64,000 bases of DNA, from assembly GCF_900497805.2 (NCBI RefSeq), contig NW_020954630.1, positions 11,742,959 to 11,806,958 of the forward strand. The letters are read 5' to 3'. Each line of letters starts with the position of its first letter. Position 1 is the stretch's first letter. Below are positions 43,620 through 55,389 of the stretch, one piece after another. The notes under the pieces are model-generated. The model did no database searches. It was not told the origin of the DNA and saw only the letters and a program-made list of their open reading frames with translations. Both the position numbers and the translations under genes were made by a program. The DNA is from Vombatus ursinus (lineage: Eukaryota > Chordata > Mammalia > Diprotodontia > Vombatidae).

Positions 43620-44780
43620 TGCTATAAATTATGTGGTGCTTTGTAATGCCTTAGCAAAGTTTTCTGTTCTTTCTTTGAAAGACCAAGAAATGAGGCTCCA
43701 AAATGCATCTCTGAAGGAACTAAAGTAAAACTCAGGAGCCGATGTTGAATGGATGAATCATACTTAGAGAAATGAATTGAATTCATGAACATGTAGGGGT
43801 GTGCTAGGGCCCATCTAACCACTGGCCAATTGTTAAATTTTCATTGTGAGCATTTACAGCTCAAAAATCTTTGAATGCTATAAATCAGAGCTTGATTTAT
43901 TGTCTTGTTGATTGTCTAGACTTGAGAAAGTAATGGAGCAAATGTTAATAATGCAGCTTAAACTAAAAAGTTGCCACCTGGATGTTTGTTTTTCCCCAGA
44001 GAGCCAGTTGTTAAACATTTGCCAACACAATCCTGTCAGAACACGGCTATGTGAGTCTGACCAAAGAATATAAATGGGGTGTTATAATTTTGTTTCTATA
44101 AATGCTATCAAGGGCCTGAAGCCTAGGAAAGGTTATGAATGTGAAGAAGGAACTTTGGACAAATCCTTAACATAATCTTATTTAACTTTTGAAGTTTATG
44201 CTAATTGGAGAGAACCAAGGCATAGGTAATAACAAACATTTCTGTCTGGTTTGGTAATATATTTTTGTACTTGCATTTCAACAGGGTCAACCAGTATGAT
44301 TTCAGGGATGCCATGTAGCTTAACTCCCACCCCTTAACCCTTTCCCCCAACATTGCCCCCAATATATTTTCTTAACATCTGCCGTTATATTTGAATGATT
44401 TATTTTGGTTGGTTTTGGGGAGGGTTTTCCCTCTCAGACTTCCAGAGTCTTCAATTAAAATGTAAATATGTCTAGTGCAGCTAATACTTTAAGCCCTTAT
44501 CAGCTAACATCTTAGTAGCAATGATTACTTTAAGGGATCCTGAAAACAGCCCTAGAGAAGTGAAAAATAGGATGGGATAGGCAGGTCCTGTGTTGAACTC
44601 CTTTATATTGGGTTTCCAGTCTTTTTTTTTGTTAACCTACCCTGAGTTTAGCTGCCTCGTTACATAGGTATCTGTCAATCTTGTTGTCCATTCCTTGCAC
44701 AAAGTTAGCATCAAACATAATAGGAGTTAGGTTTCATTTTTTAATATTTCTCTGTTCAGTCATTCAAACAATCAACAAGG
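43620..44780. other. Repeat-free block, possible conserved non-coding DNA
   Basis: The longest stretch here that looks free of old repeats on reading. It has no long frame. An E-box-like ccacctg near 43975 and 'gttaaacatttgccaacaca' near 44010 are visible, but no promoter or exon was found. The idea of conserved non-coding DNA is inference only. Confidence 0.25.
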
Positions 44781-44784
44781 AAAG

Positions 44785-45035
44785 AAGGAAACACACATTT
44801 ATTAAGTGACTATTATGTGACAGGCACCATGTTCATTGCTTTACAAATATTACCTCATTTAACCCTCACAAGAACCCTGAGAGGTGGATACTATTACTAT
44901 CCCCATTTTACTGTTAAGATATATGAAATAGATGGTTAAATGACTTACCAAGGTCATAAAGTAGGTGCCTGAGGTTGGTTTTGAACTCATATCTTCCTAA
45001 TTCCAGGTTCTACTGCTCGATCCAGCTATCTCTGG
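44785..45035 (-). mobile_element. CORE-SINE (MIR/MAR1 class), antisense
   Basis: 'cctcacaagaaccctgagag', 'ctatccccattttactgtta', 'ggttaaatgacttaccaagg' and 'ggttttgaactcatatcttc'. Confidence 0.8.
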
Positions 45036-45049
45036 TAAATATTAGGTTA

Positions 45050-45190
45050 TTACTTGATAAAGATTCATCAAGTGATTGCTATGTGCCAGGCTCTGTGCTA
45101 GGCATGGCGGATACAAAGAATAAAAAAATTATTATTGCACGTAATGAAGTTTATATCATGATGAGGAAAATAAGTACATCTAAAATATAT
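45050..45190 (-). mobile_element. L2 LINE tail, antisense
   Basis: 'gattgctatgtgccaggctc' and 'tgtgctaggcatggcggata' form the antisense L2 tail. Confidence 0.7.
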
Positions 45191-45224
45191 ACAGCATAGC
45201 CACAGACATAGGTATGGTATACAT

Positions 45225-45385
45225 ATGTTATGTATCATAATTATATATAATATATAATATATTATTATATCATTACATTATAACATCATATGTTATATTC
45301 TATATTATATTATTACATAATATATTACAGATAATAGGCATATATATATACATACATACATACATACACACATACATGCATGTAT
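45225..45385. repeat. AT-rich low complexity, ending in (CATA)n
   Basis: TATAATATAT-rich tract followed by catacatacata units. Confidence 0.9.
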
Positions 45386-45645
45386 AGGCAGCAAGGTGGT
45401 ATTTTGGATAGAGTTAGACTTGGAGTTAGAAAGATCTGAGTTCAGATCCTGCCTTAACTGATAATTAGCTTTATGACCTTTGGCAAGTCCTCACTCAGCC
45501 TTAGTTTTCTCGTCTGCAAAATGGGGATATTACTAGCACCTCCCTCGCAGGATTGTTGTGAAGATCAAATGAGATAGTATTTGTAAACCACTTTGTAAAC
45601 CTTAAAGTACTCTATAAATGCTAGACATTATTGTTATAATAAAGT
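45386..45645 (+). mobile_element. CORE-SINE (MIR/MAR1 class), full length, sense
   Basis: 'ggcagcaaggtggtattttg' (head), 'gagttcagatcctgcc' (B box), 'cttagttttctcgtctgcaa', 'attgttgtgaagatcaaatg' and 'gtactctataaatgctagac'. All parts are present in order. Confidence 0.85.
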
Positions 45646-45835
45646 TAAGAAATACAAATTTGTACTAAGTAGCTCTGCAGAATTAAAGACATAACCAGGA
45701 GTTGAAGAAAAAAGTTTTTATGTCACCTCTCTTCCAACTCTCACTCTCCACAGTGTGTTGAGAAACAGTTGGTAACACATGAAAGCAACCACTAATGAGA
45801 AACTGTAGCATTACAGGCTTCCCTAAAATGTTCAC

Positions 45836-45840
<5 letters not shown>

Positions 45841-45886
<46 letters not shown>
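45841..45886. repeat. (GT)n microsatellite
   Basis: About 22 uninterrupted units. Confidence 0.95.
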
Positions 45887-45887
<1 letters not shown>

Positions 45888-46164
45888 GGTGTCTTTTCTC
45901 TGTGAGAAATATGTTTTCCACAAGCTTGTGTGGTGCCCAGCAGGTGACGGAGCTACCCCAGCATGAATACTGTTTAAACAGGAGCTTTGGAAATGCTGCT
46001 GGTTGGAGGCTGATCATGAATTCTCATGAGAAAAGTTTAGAGAAAGGGAAGAAAATGAATGCAGAACCAGGAAGCTAGCCACAGCTAAGGATAGCTCCTA
46101 TTACTATTACCAGGACATTTTTCAGGCATTTTATCTTCTCCGTGACTTCTTCCTAGAAACTCCA

Positions 46165-46400
46165 ATTTGAGGGAAGGCCCCAGACCAGCCATCTGTCATT
46201 CCCCATACTTAGTCACTACTATGTTCCTCAGCCCCACCACTTTTCAGCTTCCCTTTTATGTGTTGGCTCCCACCCCTCACATTAGAATGTAAACTCCTTG
46301 AAGATAGTGGCTACATTTCTTTTTACTTGTATTTGTATTGACAATATTTAGCACAGTATCTGGCACATAGTAAAGGCTTAGTAAAAAAATGATTCTTGAC
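46165..46400 (+). mobile_element. L2 LINE 3' end
   Basis: 'acattagaatgtaaactcct', 'acagtatctggcacatagta' and 'aaaggcttagtaaaaaaatg'. The left limit is uncertain. Confidence 0.65.
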
Positions 46401-46594
46401 TCAACAACTTATATGCCTGGAAACAATGGCTGCAGAAATCCCCCTAGCTGTGATTCCTATCCTAAGAAGCTCAAGGTGTAAGCTTTTTTTTTTTTAATTT
46501 GGCAAGTACAGGGTAAAACTTGTTCTAGTTTAGTCCTTTGCTATTCCATGTTTCTATTTGCAGTCTTTACTTGTCATCAATATTCTCTCAACGT

Positions 46595-46815
46595 CATGTT
46601 TCTGGCCAATTTTTGTTGTGGTTGAGTTGTTTTGGTCTTGGCAAAGATACTGGAGTGTTTTCCACTTCTTTCTCCAACCAAGAAGAGAAACAAAAAAGGT
46701 TAAGTGACTTGCTCAGGATCACATGGCTACTAAGTGCCTGAGGCTGAATTTGTATTCATGAAGATGAGTCTTCCTGATTCCAGGTCCTGTACTCTAGCCA
46801 CTGTACAACCTAGCT
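46595..46815 (-). mobile_element. SINE with RTE-type tail, antisense
   Basis: 'tcttggcaaagatactggag', 'aagtgacttgctcaggatca' and 'gtactctagccactgtacaa' follow the antisense order of the 38455 copy. Confidence 0.75.
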
Positions 46816-47235
46816 TCATAAAGCCAGTGCTGAAACAGTAAGTCTTCTAGATCCTCAGTCTTCTGGATTTGATGGCTGATCAAGCTTTCTTTTACCATCC
46901 CTTATGCTTCAGCCACCTGATAATATACATTTTGGAGAGCACCAAGAAAGTAGACTCACAAACCTGTTTTTCCTGTTTTATACTATATATATGTTCATCT
47001 CCTGGAAATTTAGGAATTTATAGTTTAGGAACTAGGTTTTTGCCACTTGGTTTTAATCTCATATATCTTACATTCACTTGTAAGTAAGCATCCTGTCATT
47101 TGCATTGATGTGATGTTATATGATCAATTCTTGTTGATCAGGGAAGACTTAGAGGAAAAATAAGGCTCATGAACAGTGGTTGAATAGATATTGCAACCTA
47201 ATAGGTTCTAGGAACCTGAATATAGAAATGGGATT

Positions 47236-47507
47236 ATACACACACACACACACACACACACTCACATACACAAAGTATATGTGTGTATAATATGTGTGTA
47301 TAGTTATATATTTGTGTATATATGTATGTATGAATAGACACCTAGTTGCATACATATGTATGTGTATATATGTATGCATGTGTATGTGTGTATATATATG
47401 CATGTGTATATATAAATATATATGTATGTTTGTGTATATGTATGTATGTATATGTGTGTATATATATATATATAGACAGAGAGAGAGAGAGAGAGAGAGA
47501 AAGAGAA

Positions 47508-47568
<61 letters not shown>

Positions 47569-47575
47569 AATAAAA
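47236..47575. repeat. (CA)n, (TATG)n and (GA)n compound microsatellite
   Basis: (CA)n at 47238-47260, TATG/TGTA-rich to 47474, then GA-rich (47475-47566). Frames through it are compositional artefacts. Confidence 0.95.
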
Positions 47576-47830
47576 TGAGAGTGCTAGTTGGCGTAGTGAA
47601 TAGAATGTCAGACCTGAAGTCAGGAAAACTCATCTTTCTGAGTTCAAATTCAGGCTCAGTCATTTACTAGCTCTGTGATTCTGGACAAGTCATTCAACTC
47701 TGAATTTTCTCATCTATAAAATGAGCTGGAGAAGGAAATGGAAACCACTCCAGTATCTTTGCCAAAAAAAAAACCCAATGGGGTCACAAACAGTTGAACA
47801 TGACTGAAAATAACTGAACAACAACAAATT
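47576..47830 (+). mobile_element. SINE with RTE-type tail, sense, full length
   Basis: 'gtgctagttggcgtagtgaa' (head), 'gagttcaaattcaggc' (B box), 'tctcatctataaaatgagct', 'ggagaaggaaatggaaacca', 'ctccagtatctttgccaaaa' and an 'actgaacaacaacaa' end. Confidence 0.85.
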
Positions 47831-47839
47831 GTGGATACT

Positions 47840-48790
47840 CAATTTGGGGTCTTTATTTTGGGGCAGATGTACTAACATTGCTGGGATCTACTGATTTTTT
47901 CTTCTTCTTCATATTTTTCCCCAGGCTTATTGGACAATAAGCCTTTTCACTGTGAGGTTTATTAATTAGTTTGTAAATAACTGTTCTACTGTTTCGTGTC
48001 AAAGTGTCATGGAAGTTTTGCTATCATTGAAGTGATAGCACAAAACAAATTGACTGCATGTTTTTGAGTTACTATGGGTGTTTGATCATTAAATAGCTGT
48101 ATTTAGTAGGGGCCTTTGACTCTCATCAAGAGCTTTAGGGTTGGGAGATACCCTTGACTATGAAGACAAAAATATTGTAAAGATTTTGTACCGTTCTCTG
48201 GTCTTTTGGAGGAAATGAAAGGTATAGCCTAGAGTATACAGGAAGGAAGGTGATACAGTGAATATGTTATCTGAGCTCTTAGAAATAGTACGTACATGAT
48301 CTCATTTGATCTTTACAACAACATAATGAGGTGAGCACTTCCTCCACTGATGTGTGAGCTCCCTAGAATAATACAGATCACAACTGCCTCCACTCATTCT
48401 CATCCTATCTGACTCTTGTTTGTGTCCTCCTATATCCACTGTAGGGAACTTCCCCATATATTTCCTATAGATTATAGTTCCTATAGAACTTTCCTATAGA
48501 TTAACTGCCAGTATGTGCATATCAGTGAAGCATGTGGCCTTTCCATCTCTTCTCCTTTCATTTGGCTACATGACTGACCTACCTCCTTTTCCAACCATAT
48601 ATCTCTATGATCCTATCATTTATGTGGTTTTTCCTAGATATTTCTTTACTCATTGTGTATTTCAGAATATTCATGCCTACTCTCATCCTTAGTGTAGCTG
48701 AGTTGAAACTTGAATTCTTCAGAAATTGTGGTATTTCATGAGCCTTAGCTATAAGACAGTAGCTGAAGAATATCAATTAAAAATATCAAC
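47840..48790. other. Mostly unassigned; one MIR fragment
   Basis: At 48262-48345 'gatctcatttgatctttaca' and 'acaacataatgaggtgagca' mark an antisense MIR piece. The rest is unrecognised. Confidence 0.4.
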
Positions 48791-48793
48791 TAT

Positions 48794-48939
48794 CAGGGAA
48801 GCTAGGTGGTGCAGTGGATAGAGCACTGGCCCTGGAGTCAGGAGGACCTGAGTTTAAATCTGGCCTCAGACACATAGCACTCACTAGCTGTGTGACCTTA
48901 GGCAAGTCACTGAACCCCAATTGCCTCACCAAAAAAAAA
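48794..48939 (+). mobile_element. SINE1-type SINE, sense, with target duplication
   Basis: 'gaagctaggtggtgcagtgg', B box 'gagtttaaatctg', 'gtgtgaccttaggcaagtca', 'attgcctcacc' and A10. Exact 9-bp duplication atcaactat (48785-48793 and 48940-48948). Confidence 0.9.
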
Positions 48940-49067
48940 ATCAACTATTGTTTCAAGAAGGAACTTGGGTTTTTAAAAGCTTAGCACAATTTTCCCAATA
49001 TAGTCCATCTTACTCATTCTCTTTAATTTTAGGCCCAGCTCTTTGTTTATCTGCAGTTTCTGTCATA

Positions 49068-49107
49068 CACATACACACGTACACACACACACACACACAC
49101 ACACACT
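49068..49107. repeat. (CA)n microsatellite
   Basis: Interrupted then pure CA units. Confidence 0.95.
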
Positions 49108-49154
49108 GATGACATTTAAAGATCCATTTACTTTTGCCACAAGGACAATTAAGC

Positions 49155-49583
49155 TGACTTTTTTAATTTAAATATTTTATTTTAAATTCCAAATTCTCTC
49201 CCTCCCTTCACCCTTTCAACTGTTCATTGAAAAGGGAAGAAATATGAACCCATTATACACATGAAGTCATGTAGAACATTTCTACAAATATTTCCAGAAC
49301 AATTAAAAACAAGAAAAATGCAGGGAAAAATTCACTTCAATCTGCACTCAGAGCTCATCAATTCTCTCTTGGGAGGTGTATGGTATTTTTTTCTTAATAA
49401 TGAATTCTTTGTAGTAATCATAGATCACTGTATTGATCACAGTAGCTGCTATTCACAGTTGATTATCCTTACAATATTGCTGTTACTGTTTACAATTTTC
49501 TCTTAGTTCTGCTCACTTTACTTTGCATCAGTTCCTATAAGTCTTCCCAGGTTTTGCTAAAAACTGTCCCCTTCATCATCTCT
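49155..49583 (-). mobile_element. L1 3' UTR and ORF2 end (left part of split L1)
   Basis: A diverged L1 3' UTR, then the antisense of the terminal ORF2 block ('gttctgctcactttactttg', 'cataagtcttcccagg'-like at 49530-49550). It continues at 52521-53605 beyond the HAL1. Confidence 0.75.
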
Positions 49584-52507
49584 TTTTCTCTATTGATTTA
49601 TTTGTTTTTAGTTTTCAACATTCACTTCCACAAGACTTTGAGTTCTAAATTTTCTCCCTATGTCTCCATCTCATTCTCCCCCCGACCCCAAGATGGTGTG
49701 CATTCTGAATACCCCTTCCCCTAATCTGCCCTCTTTTCTATCTCTCCCCCTTCTCTTATCTCCTTCCTCTTCTATTTTCATGTAGGGCAGGATAGATTTC
49801 TATACCCCATTGCCTATATATCTTATTTCCCAGTTGCATGTGAAAACAATTTTTACATTTGCTTTTAAAACTTTGGGTTCCAAATTTTCTCCTTTCCTCC
49901 CTCCCCACTCACTCTCATTGAAAAGGCAAGCAACTCCATACAAGTTATGCATGTATAGTCATGCAAAGCATTTCTATGGTAGTCATGTTGTGGAAAACTG
50001 ATTATATTTCCCTTAATCCTACACTGCCCCCCATTTATTCTATTCTCTCTTTTGATCCTGTCCGTCCTCAGAAGTGTTTGCTTCTGATTACCCCTTCCCC
50101 CAACCTTCCCTCGCCTCTATTATCGCCCCACTCTCTTATCTCCTTTCCCCCTATTTTCCTGTAGGATAAGATAGTTTTCCATACCCAACTTAGTGTATAT
50201 GTTACTCCCTCCTTAAGCCAAATCCAATGAGAATAAGATTTACTCATTCCCTCTCACCTTCACCCACTTCCCCTCCACTGTAAAAACCTTTTGTTGTCTG
50301 TTTTATGTGAGATAATTTACCCCATTCTACCTCTCCCTTTCTCCTTCTCCAGTATAATCCTCTCTCACCCCTTAATTTTATTCTCCAGATATTACCCCTT
50401 CATCTTCAACTCACCCTGTGCCTTTTCTCTATCTATACATATGATTTTTCCCCTCCAACTACCCTAATACTGACAAAGGTCTTATGAGTTATAAATATCA
50501 TCTTTCCATGTAGGAATGCAAGCAGTTCGACCTTAACAAGTCCCTTGTGATTTATTTTTCCTGTTTACCTCTTCATGCTTCTCTTGAGTCTTGTATTTGA
50601 AAGTTTAATTTTCTATTCAGCTCTGGTCTTTTCATCAAGAATTCTTGAAATTCCTCTGTTTCACTAAATGTCTATTTTTTCCCCTGAAGGATTATACTCA
50701 GTTTTGCTGGGTAGATGATTCTTGGCTGTAATCCTATCTCCTTTGACCTCCAGAATATTATATTCCAAGCCCTGTGGTCCCTAATGTAGAAGCTGCTAAA
50801 TCTTGTGTTATCCTGATAGTGTTTCCACAATACTTGAATTGTTACTTTCTGGCTGCTTACAATATTTTCTCCTTGACCTGGGAACTCTGAAATTTGGCTA
50901 CAATATTCCCAGGAGTTTTCCTTTGAGGATCTCTTTCAGGAGGTGATAGGTGGATTCTTTCCATTTCTATTTTGCTCTCTGGTTCTAGATATCAGGGCAG
51001 TTTTCCTTGATAATTTCTTCAGAGATGATGTGTAGGCTCTTTTTTTGATCATGGCTTTCAGATAGTCCAATAATTTCTAAATTATCTCTCCTGGATCTAT
51101 TTTCCAGGTCAGTTGTTTTTCCAATGAGATATTTCACATTGTCCTCTATTTTTTCATTCTTTTGGTTTTGTTTTTCAATGTCTTGATTTCTCGTAAAGTC
51201 ACTAGCTTCCAATTGCTCCATTCTAATTTTTGAGGAAGCATTTTATTTAGGAAGCTTTTGGACTTCCTTTTCCATTTGGCCAATGCTTCTGAGGGCATTC
51301 TTCTCCTCATTGGCTTTTTGGGCCTCTTTTGCCATTTGGGTTAGGCTATTTTTTAAGGTGTTATTTTCTTTAGTATTTTTGGGGTCTCCTTTAGCAAGCT
51401 GTTGACTTGTTTTTCATGATTTTCTTGTGTCACCCTCATTTCTCTTCCCAGTTTTTCCTCTACTTCTCTTACATGCTTCTCAAAATCCTTTTTGAGCTCT
51501 TCCATGGCCTGGGAATGATTCATATTTTTCTTGGAGGCTTTAGATGTAGGAACTTTGACTTTATTGTCTTCTTCTGGTTGTATATTTTGATCTTCTTTGT
51601 CACCAAAGAAATATTCTATGGTCTGACTTTTTTTTTGCGAAGTTTGCTCATGATCCCAGCCAATTACTCGAGTTTTAAACTCTTTGTTAAGGTAAGGGTC
51701 TGCTTCCAGTGTGGAGAATGTACTGACCCAAGCTTTGGGGGTTTTGTGCAGCTGTTTTTAGAGATACTTGTAGGGACCTGCAAATTTTCAGTTCTTCCAA
51801 GTTGGTATGATCAAGGGCAAGGTGTTTACTCCTTTCCTGGCCTGTGCTCTGGTCTATGAGTGACCACAAGCACTCTTTTCTGCCTTGGAACTGTGAGGAG
51901 GATTCCCTCTCCACCACCACTACAAGCTCCACCATGCTGCATTCCTTGCCCTAGGACTGCCATCAAGAACTGTGACCCAGATCCAAGCACAGGCAAAGCA
52001 AGAGAATCCTGCCTCAGCACCAGCAAAGACATCCCTGGAACCCACTTCTGATCAGTCATTTGATTCCCCCTCAGTCTGTGGGCCAAGAGCTCTGGAAGCA
52101 GCCACCACCCCAGGAATGCACCAGGACTGGGTCTGGGACAGAGCTTCTCTCTCACCATGGTCACAGACTTTTCCTACTGACCTTCTAAGTTGTCTTTGGT
52201 GTTTGTAAGTTGAGAAGTCTGGAAACTGCCTCAACTTCCTGTGATTCAGTCCCTGAAGACTCCTCCAGGTTCACTGAGGCTTGGCCTTTGGCCAATACTG
52301 AACTCCCCTCTTCTCCCAGCCAGGTGCAATAGCCCTTTCCAATCAATCATCCAGGTTGTCTTGGGCTGGGAATTTGTTTCACTCTGTCTTTTTGTGGGTT
52401 CTGCTGCTCTAGAATTTAGAGCCATGTTTTACAGGCATTTTGAGGGGTTTGGGGGAGAGCTCAAACAAGTCACTGCCTTTACTCTGCCATCTTGGCTCCA
52501 CCTTCTA
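49584..52507 (-). mobile_element. Full-length HAL1 (ORF1-only L1 relative) with target duplication
   Basis: Flanked by cttcatcatctct (49571-49583) and cttcatcatttct (52508-52520), 12 of 13 identical. The right end holds the L1-type 5' start (minus strand 'ggagccaagatggcagagta', about 52498). Next comes a ~0.85-kb 5' UTR, a broken ORF1 and a 3' region ending in an A-rich tail. No endonuclease or reverse transcriptase block occurs anywhere in its 2.92 kb. The 3' region contains two copies of a ~120-bp unit (50075-50190 and 49690-49812). It inserted into an older L1 on the same strand. Confidence 0.85.
50580..51651 (-). pseudogene. HAL1 ORF1 relic
   Basis: From an ATG at 51651: QPEEDNKVKVPTSKASKKNM, a coiled coil (MEELKKDFEKHVREVEEKLG, then RVTQENHEKQVNSLLKE), a frame break near 51340, MEQLEASDFTRNQDIEKQNQ from 51221, TTDLENRSRRDNLEIIGLSE (the RRM entry of L1 ORF1), and the C-terminal domain with IIYPAKLSIILQG near 50700. 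It is the trimer-forming RNA chaperone of L1-like particles. At least four frame breaks or stops are present. Confidence 0.8.
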
Positions 52508-52520
52508 CTTCATCATTTCT

Positions 52521-53605
52521 GACAGCACAATAGTATTCCATCATGATCATATGCCATAACTTGTTTAGCCATTCCCCAACTGATTAGCATCCTCCTGATT
52601 TCTAATTCTTTGCCACCACAGAAAGAGCTTCTATAAATATTTTTGTACATATATTTTTTTTTCCTTTTTCTTTAATCTCTTTGGGATACAGACCTAGTAG
52701 TGATATTGCTGAGTCAAAATGTCTGCAGTTTTATGGTTCTTTGGAAATATTTCCAAATCATTCTCCAGAATGGTTGGAGCAGTTCACAGCTCCACCAGCA
52801 GTACATTGATGTACCGATTTTTCCATATCCCCTTCACATTTGTTATTTTCCTTTTGTGTGATGTTACAAACTGATGGACATGAGGTTACATCTCACAGTC
52901 ATTTTAATCTGCATTTCTTTCATCACTAGTTATTTAGAAAAATTTTACATGACTATTAATAGCTTTTGCTTCTTCTGAAAACTGCCTGTTCATATCCTTT
53001 GACTACTTATTAATTAGAGAATGACTCTTACTTTTGAAAACTTAGCCTAGTTTGCTACATATTTGAGAAATGAGACCTTAATCAGTGACATTCGCTATGA
53101 ATTTTTCCTCAGTTTCCTACTTTCCTTCCAATTTTGGGTGCATTGGTTTTGTTTGTGCAAAAAAGTTTTTATTTAATGTAATCAAAATTATCCTTTTTGT
53201 CTCCCATGAGCCTTTCCATCTCTTGTTTGGTCATAAAATATCCCCTTTTCCATAGATATGACAAGTAATCTTTTCCATTCTCCCCTAATTTCCTTCTGAT
53301 CTTACCCTTTATGTCTAAATCAGGCACCTTATCTTGGTATATAAAATGAAATTTTGGTCTAAGCCTAGTTTCTGTCAGACTGCTTTCTGATTTTCCTGAC
53401 AGTTTTTATTGAATAGTGAGTCCTTGCCCCAATAACTTTGATCTTTGGGTTTATCAAGCATTAGATTACTGTGGCCATTGATTTCCACATATTGTGTACT
53501 TAATATATTCCATTGATCAAACAATCTAATTTTTAACCAGTTACAGATTGTTTTGATGATTAACATTTTATTGTATAGTTTGAGATCTGGCACTGCTAGG
53601 TTGAC
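52521..53605 (-). mobile_element. L1 ORF2 C-terminal part (right part of split L1)
   Basis: The minus strand gives MPDLKLYNKMLIIKTICNWL, KIRLFDQWNILS, then SYWGKDSLFNKNCQENQKA, the ORF2 block 'DQWNR ... WGKDSLFNKWCWENW'. Terminal ORF2 sequence runs to the HAL1 edge. 5' truncated at ~53605. Confidence 0.85.
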
Positions 53606-53639
53606 CTGTGTTGAATGATTAGAGTTAATTTATCAAGAT

Positions 53640-53765
53640 CTAGAGTGTTGTGGGATTTATAGGACTATAGATCTGGAGCTGGAAGTAACCTCCAAAGCCA
53701 TCTACTTCAATCCCCTCATTTTATAAAAGAGGTGGAAGTTTACCTATGAGAGGCAGCTGTGCTTT
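53640..53765. mobile_element. Old repeat fragment (CR1/L3 or MIR-like)
   Basis: 'gatctggagctggaagtaac' then 'ctccaaagccatctacttca' and 'cccctcattttataaaagag'. The family is uncertain. Confidence 0.45.
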
Positions 53766-53769
53766 CATT

Positions 53770-54239
53770 CTGTGTGAGATACGGAGACCTAGTCTTTAAA
53801 AAAAATTAAAAAAAAAACAAAAAACAAAAAAACTTCATGAAGATAAAAAAATTCTATGTGTCTATGTACTAATCACATGGAATTCCCTGAAAATCATTAG
53901 GTTATGGGGTGGGGAGAGAATTCCTTTATCAGTTAATTTTCTTATATTTTTTCTCTTTTTCCTAAAAGGGGAGTAAACAAGAGTTGGAATTCATTAAGAA
54001 TTCCAGTTCATTTAGATTCTTATACTACCAGTCACGATAAGTTGATTCTAAAAAGTTCTTTTGAGGAGAATTAATCTTTCTGGGCACTAGCCAGGAATTG
54101 TAAGGCATAAGAATGTGAGAATAAGTTACTTTGTATTACCCACCTTTTCTTCATGGAAACACCATGAACTAGCATCTGAGATTAAAAAAACCCAATCCAA
54201 TCAAAGCTGTGAAAACAAAGGTTTACAAAACCTTTTGGT
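53770..54239. other. Unassigned sequence with A-rich tract
   Basis: A-rich at 53799-53835; nothing else recognised. Confidence 0.4.
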
Positions 54240-54347
54240 TTTAGCCAAAAAGTTATTTGTTCTGTAAAACTTGGACTCAGCCAAAAGGCCATAACTAAGG
54301 ACCTGGAAGGCCACGCATGGCCTCAAGGCTGCAGGTTGCCCACCCCT
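54240..54347. mobile_element. Half copy of the palindromic hAT MITE
   Basis: 'tttgttctgtaaaacttgga', 'ctcagccaaaaggccataac', 'ggacctggaaggccac' and the end 'gttgcccacccctag' match the right arm of 8638-8840 with scattered changes. The left arm is absent. Confidence 0.8.
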
Positions 54348-54359
54348 AGTTTAAACAGA

Positions 54360-55029
54360 TTGAATAGCTCAGATTCATGAGATGGTGCTTGAAGATGACC
54401 ACGTATGTAGAAAATCATCCGAGATCATTGAGAAGGAATTATTTATGAGTTGAATCATTGTCCCTATTCCTGAAAACCACAGAGCATGCTAAAGTTCCAA
54501 TTGAGAAGGCTGTATTTCCAGAGAATCTATAGCCTCAGCCCTAACAGATTCATGTTGTTCCTTTCTTTTTGTATTCTGTGGTCCTTCACTTTAGAAGGGT
54601 GGGATAAGAGAGGAGTTTGCAGGTTCTGACCTCCCTAGGGGTTATTCTGATCTCCACTTCTCAAAATATATTTAACCCCATATCACATAATGTACTTCAT
54701 CTAGTGTTTGTGCATTTCTCCTCAGTACTGGAAGAAATCTGGTTGGAAAAGAAGATAGGGAATGAGACATATGTTGAGTTTTTTTTTTAAAAAAACCCAC
54801 AAATTAAAATCCCCACACTTGTGACCATGCAAAGAGAGGCAGAAACACATGGAGTGAGGAATGAAATGAGATTTTCTGAGGCCAGTTTAGAAGACTGGGT
54901 TGCTAGCAATACAAAATTTTTATTCTGTTTCCTATTAATTTCATTTTGACCCACACACACCCAAAGAAGAATGTTAAGAACTTTTGCTAGGAAGCAAAGA
55001 TAACATTGTCATTCTGTCCACTTGTGCAT

Positions 55030-55076
<47 letters not shown>

Positions 55077-55270
55077 GTTTTTATTTCTCTTTTTGAATCA
55101 TATTGTGGGGGAAAGTCTGATCAAAAAGGGATGCCTCTAATGAAGCCTAGAAATTCAGTTCATTTCATCAAGCACAACCAGCCTGTACAGTTCAACACTT
55201 TCTGGTGATACAATGAGGGTAGAGAGGGAGTTGATTATTTGCTTGACAGGAAGCACTGCATTTGACAATT
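54360..55270. other. Unassigned, with a (GT)n tract
   Basis: (GT)n at 55031-55073, about 21 units. No gene or other repeat was recognised. Confidence 0.45.
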
Positions 55271-55274
55271 ATGA

Positions 55275-55385
55275 TTAATCATTTTGAGTACTTTCCTTGT
55301 ACATGGCACTGTCCATGGTGCTAGTGTGACTAAGAGAGCAGTACAAGACACAGCCCCTACCTTCAAAGAGTTTACTATCAAAACA
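55275..55385 (-). mobile_element. L2 LINE tail, antisense
   Basis: 'ttgtacatggcactgtccat' and 'ccctaccttcaaagagttta' resemble the antisense L2 tail. Confidence 0.55.
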
Positions 55386-55389
55386 GCCA

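Noticed and set aside
47167-47663. Frames of up to 119 codons with Arg/Glu or Ser/Leu repeats
   Set aside because: Compositional artefacts of CA, TATG and GA repeats.
51407-51859. A 150-codon plus-strand frame
   Set aside because: It is antisense to the HAL1 ORF1 and 5' UTR; the coding signal is on the minus strand.
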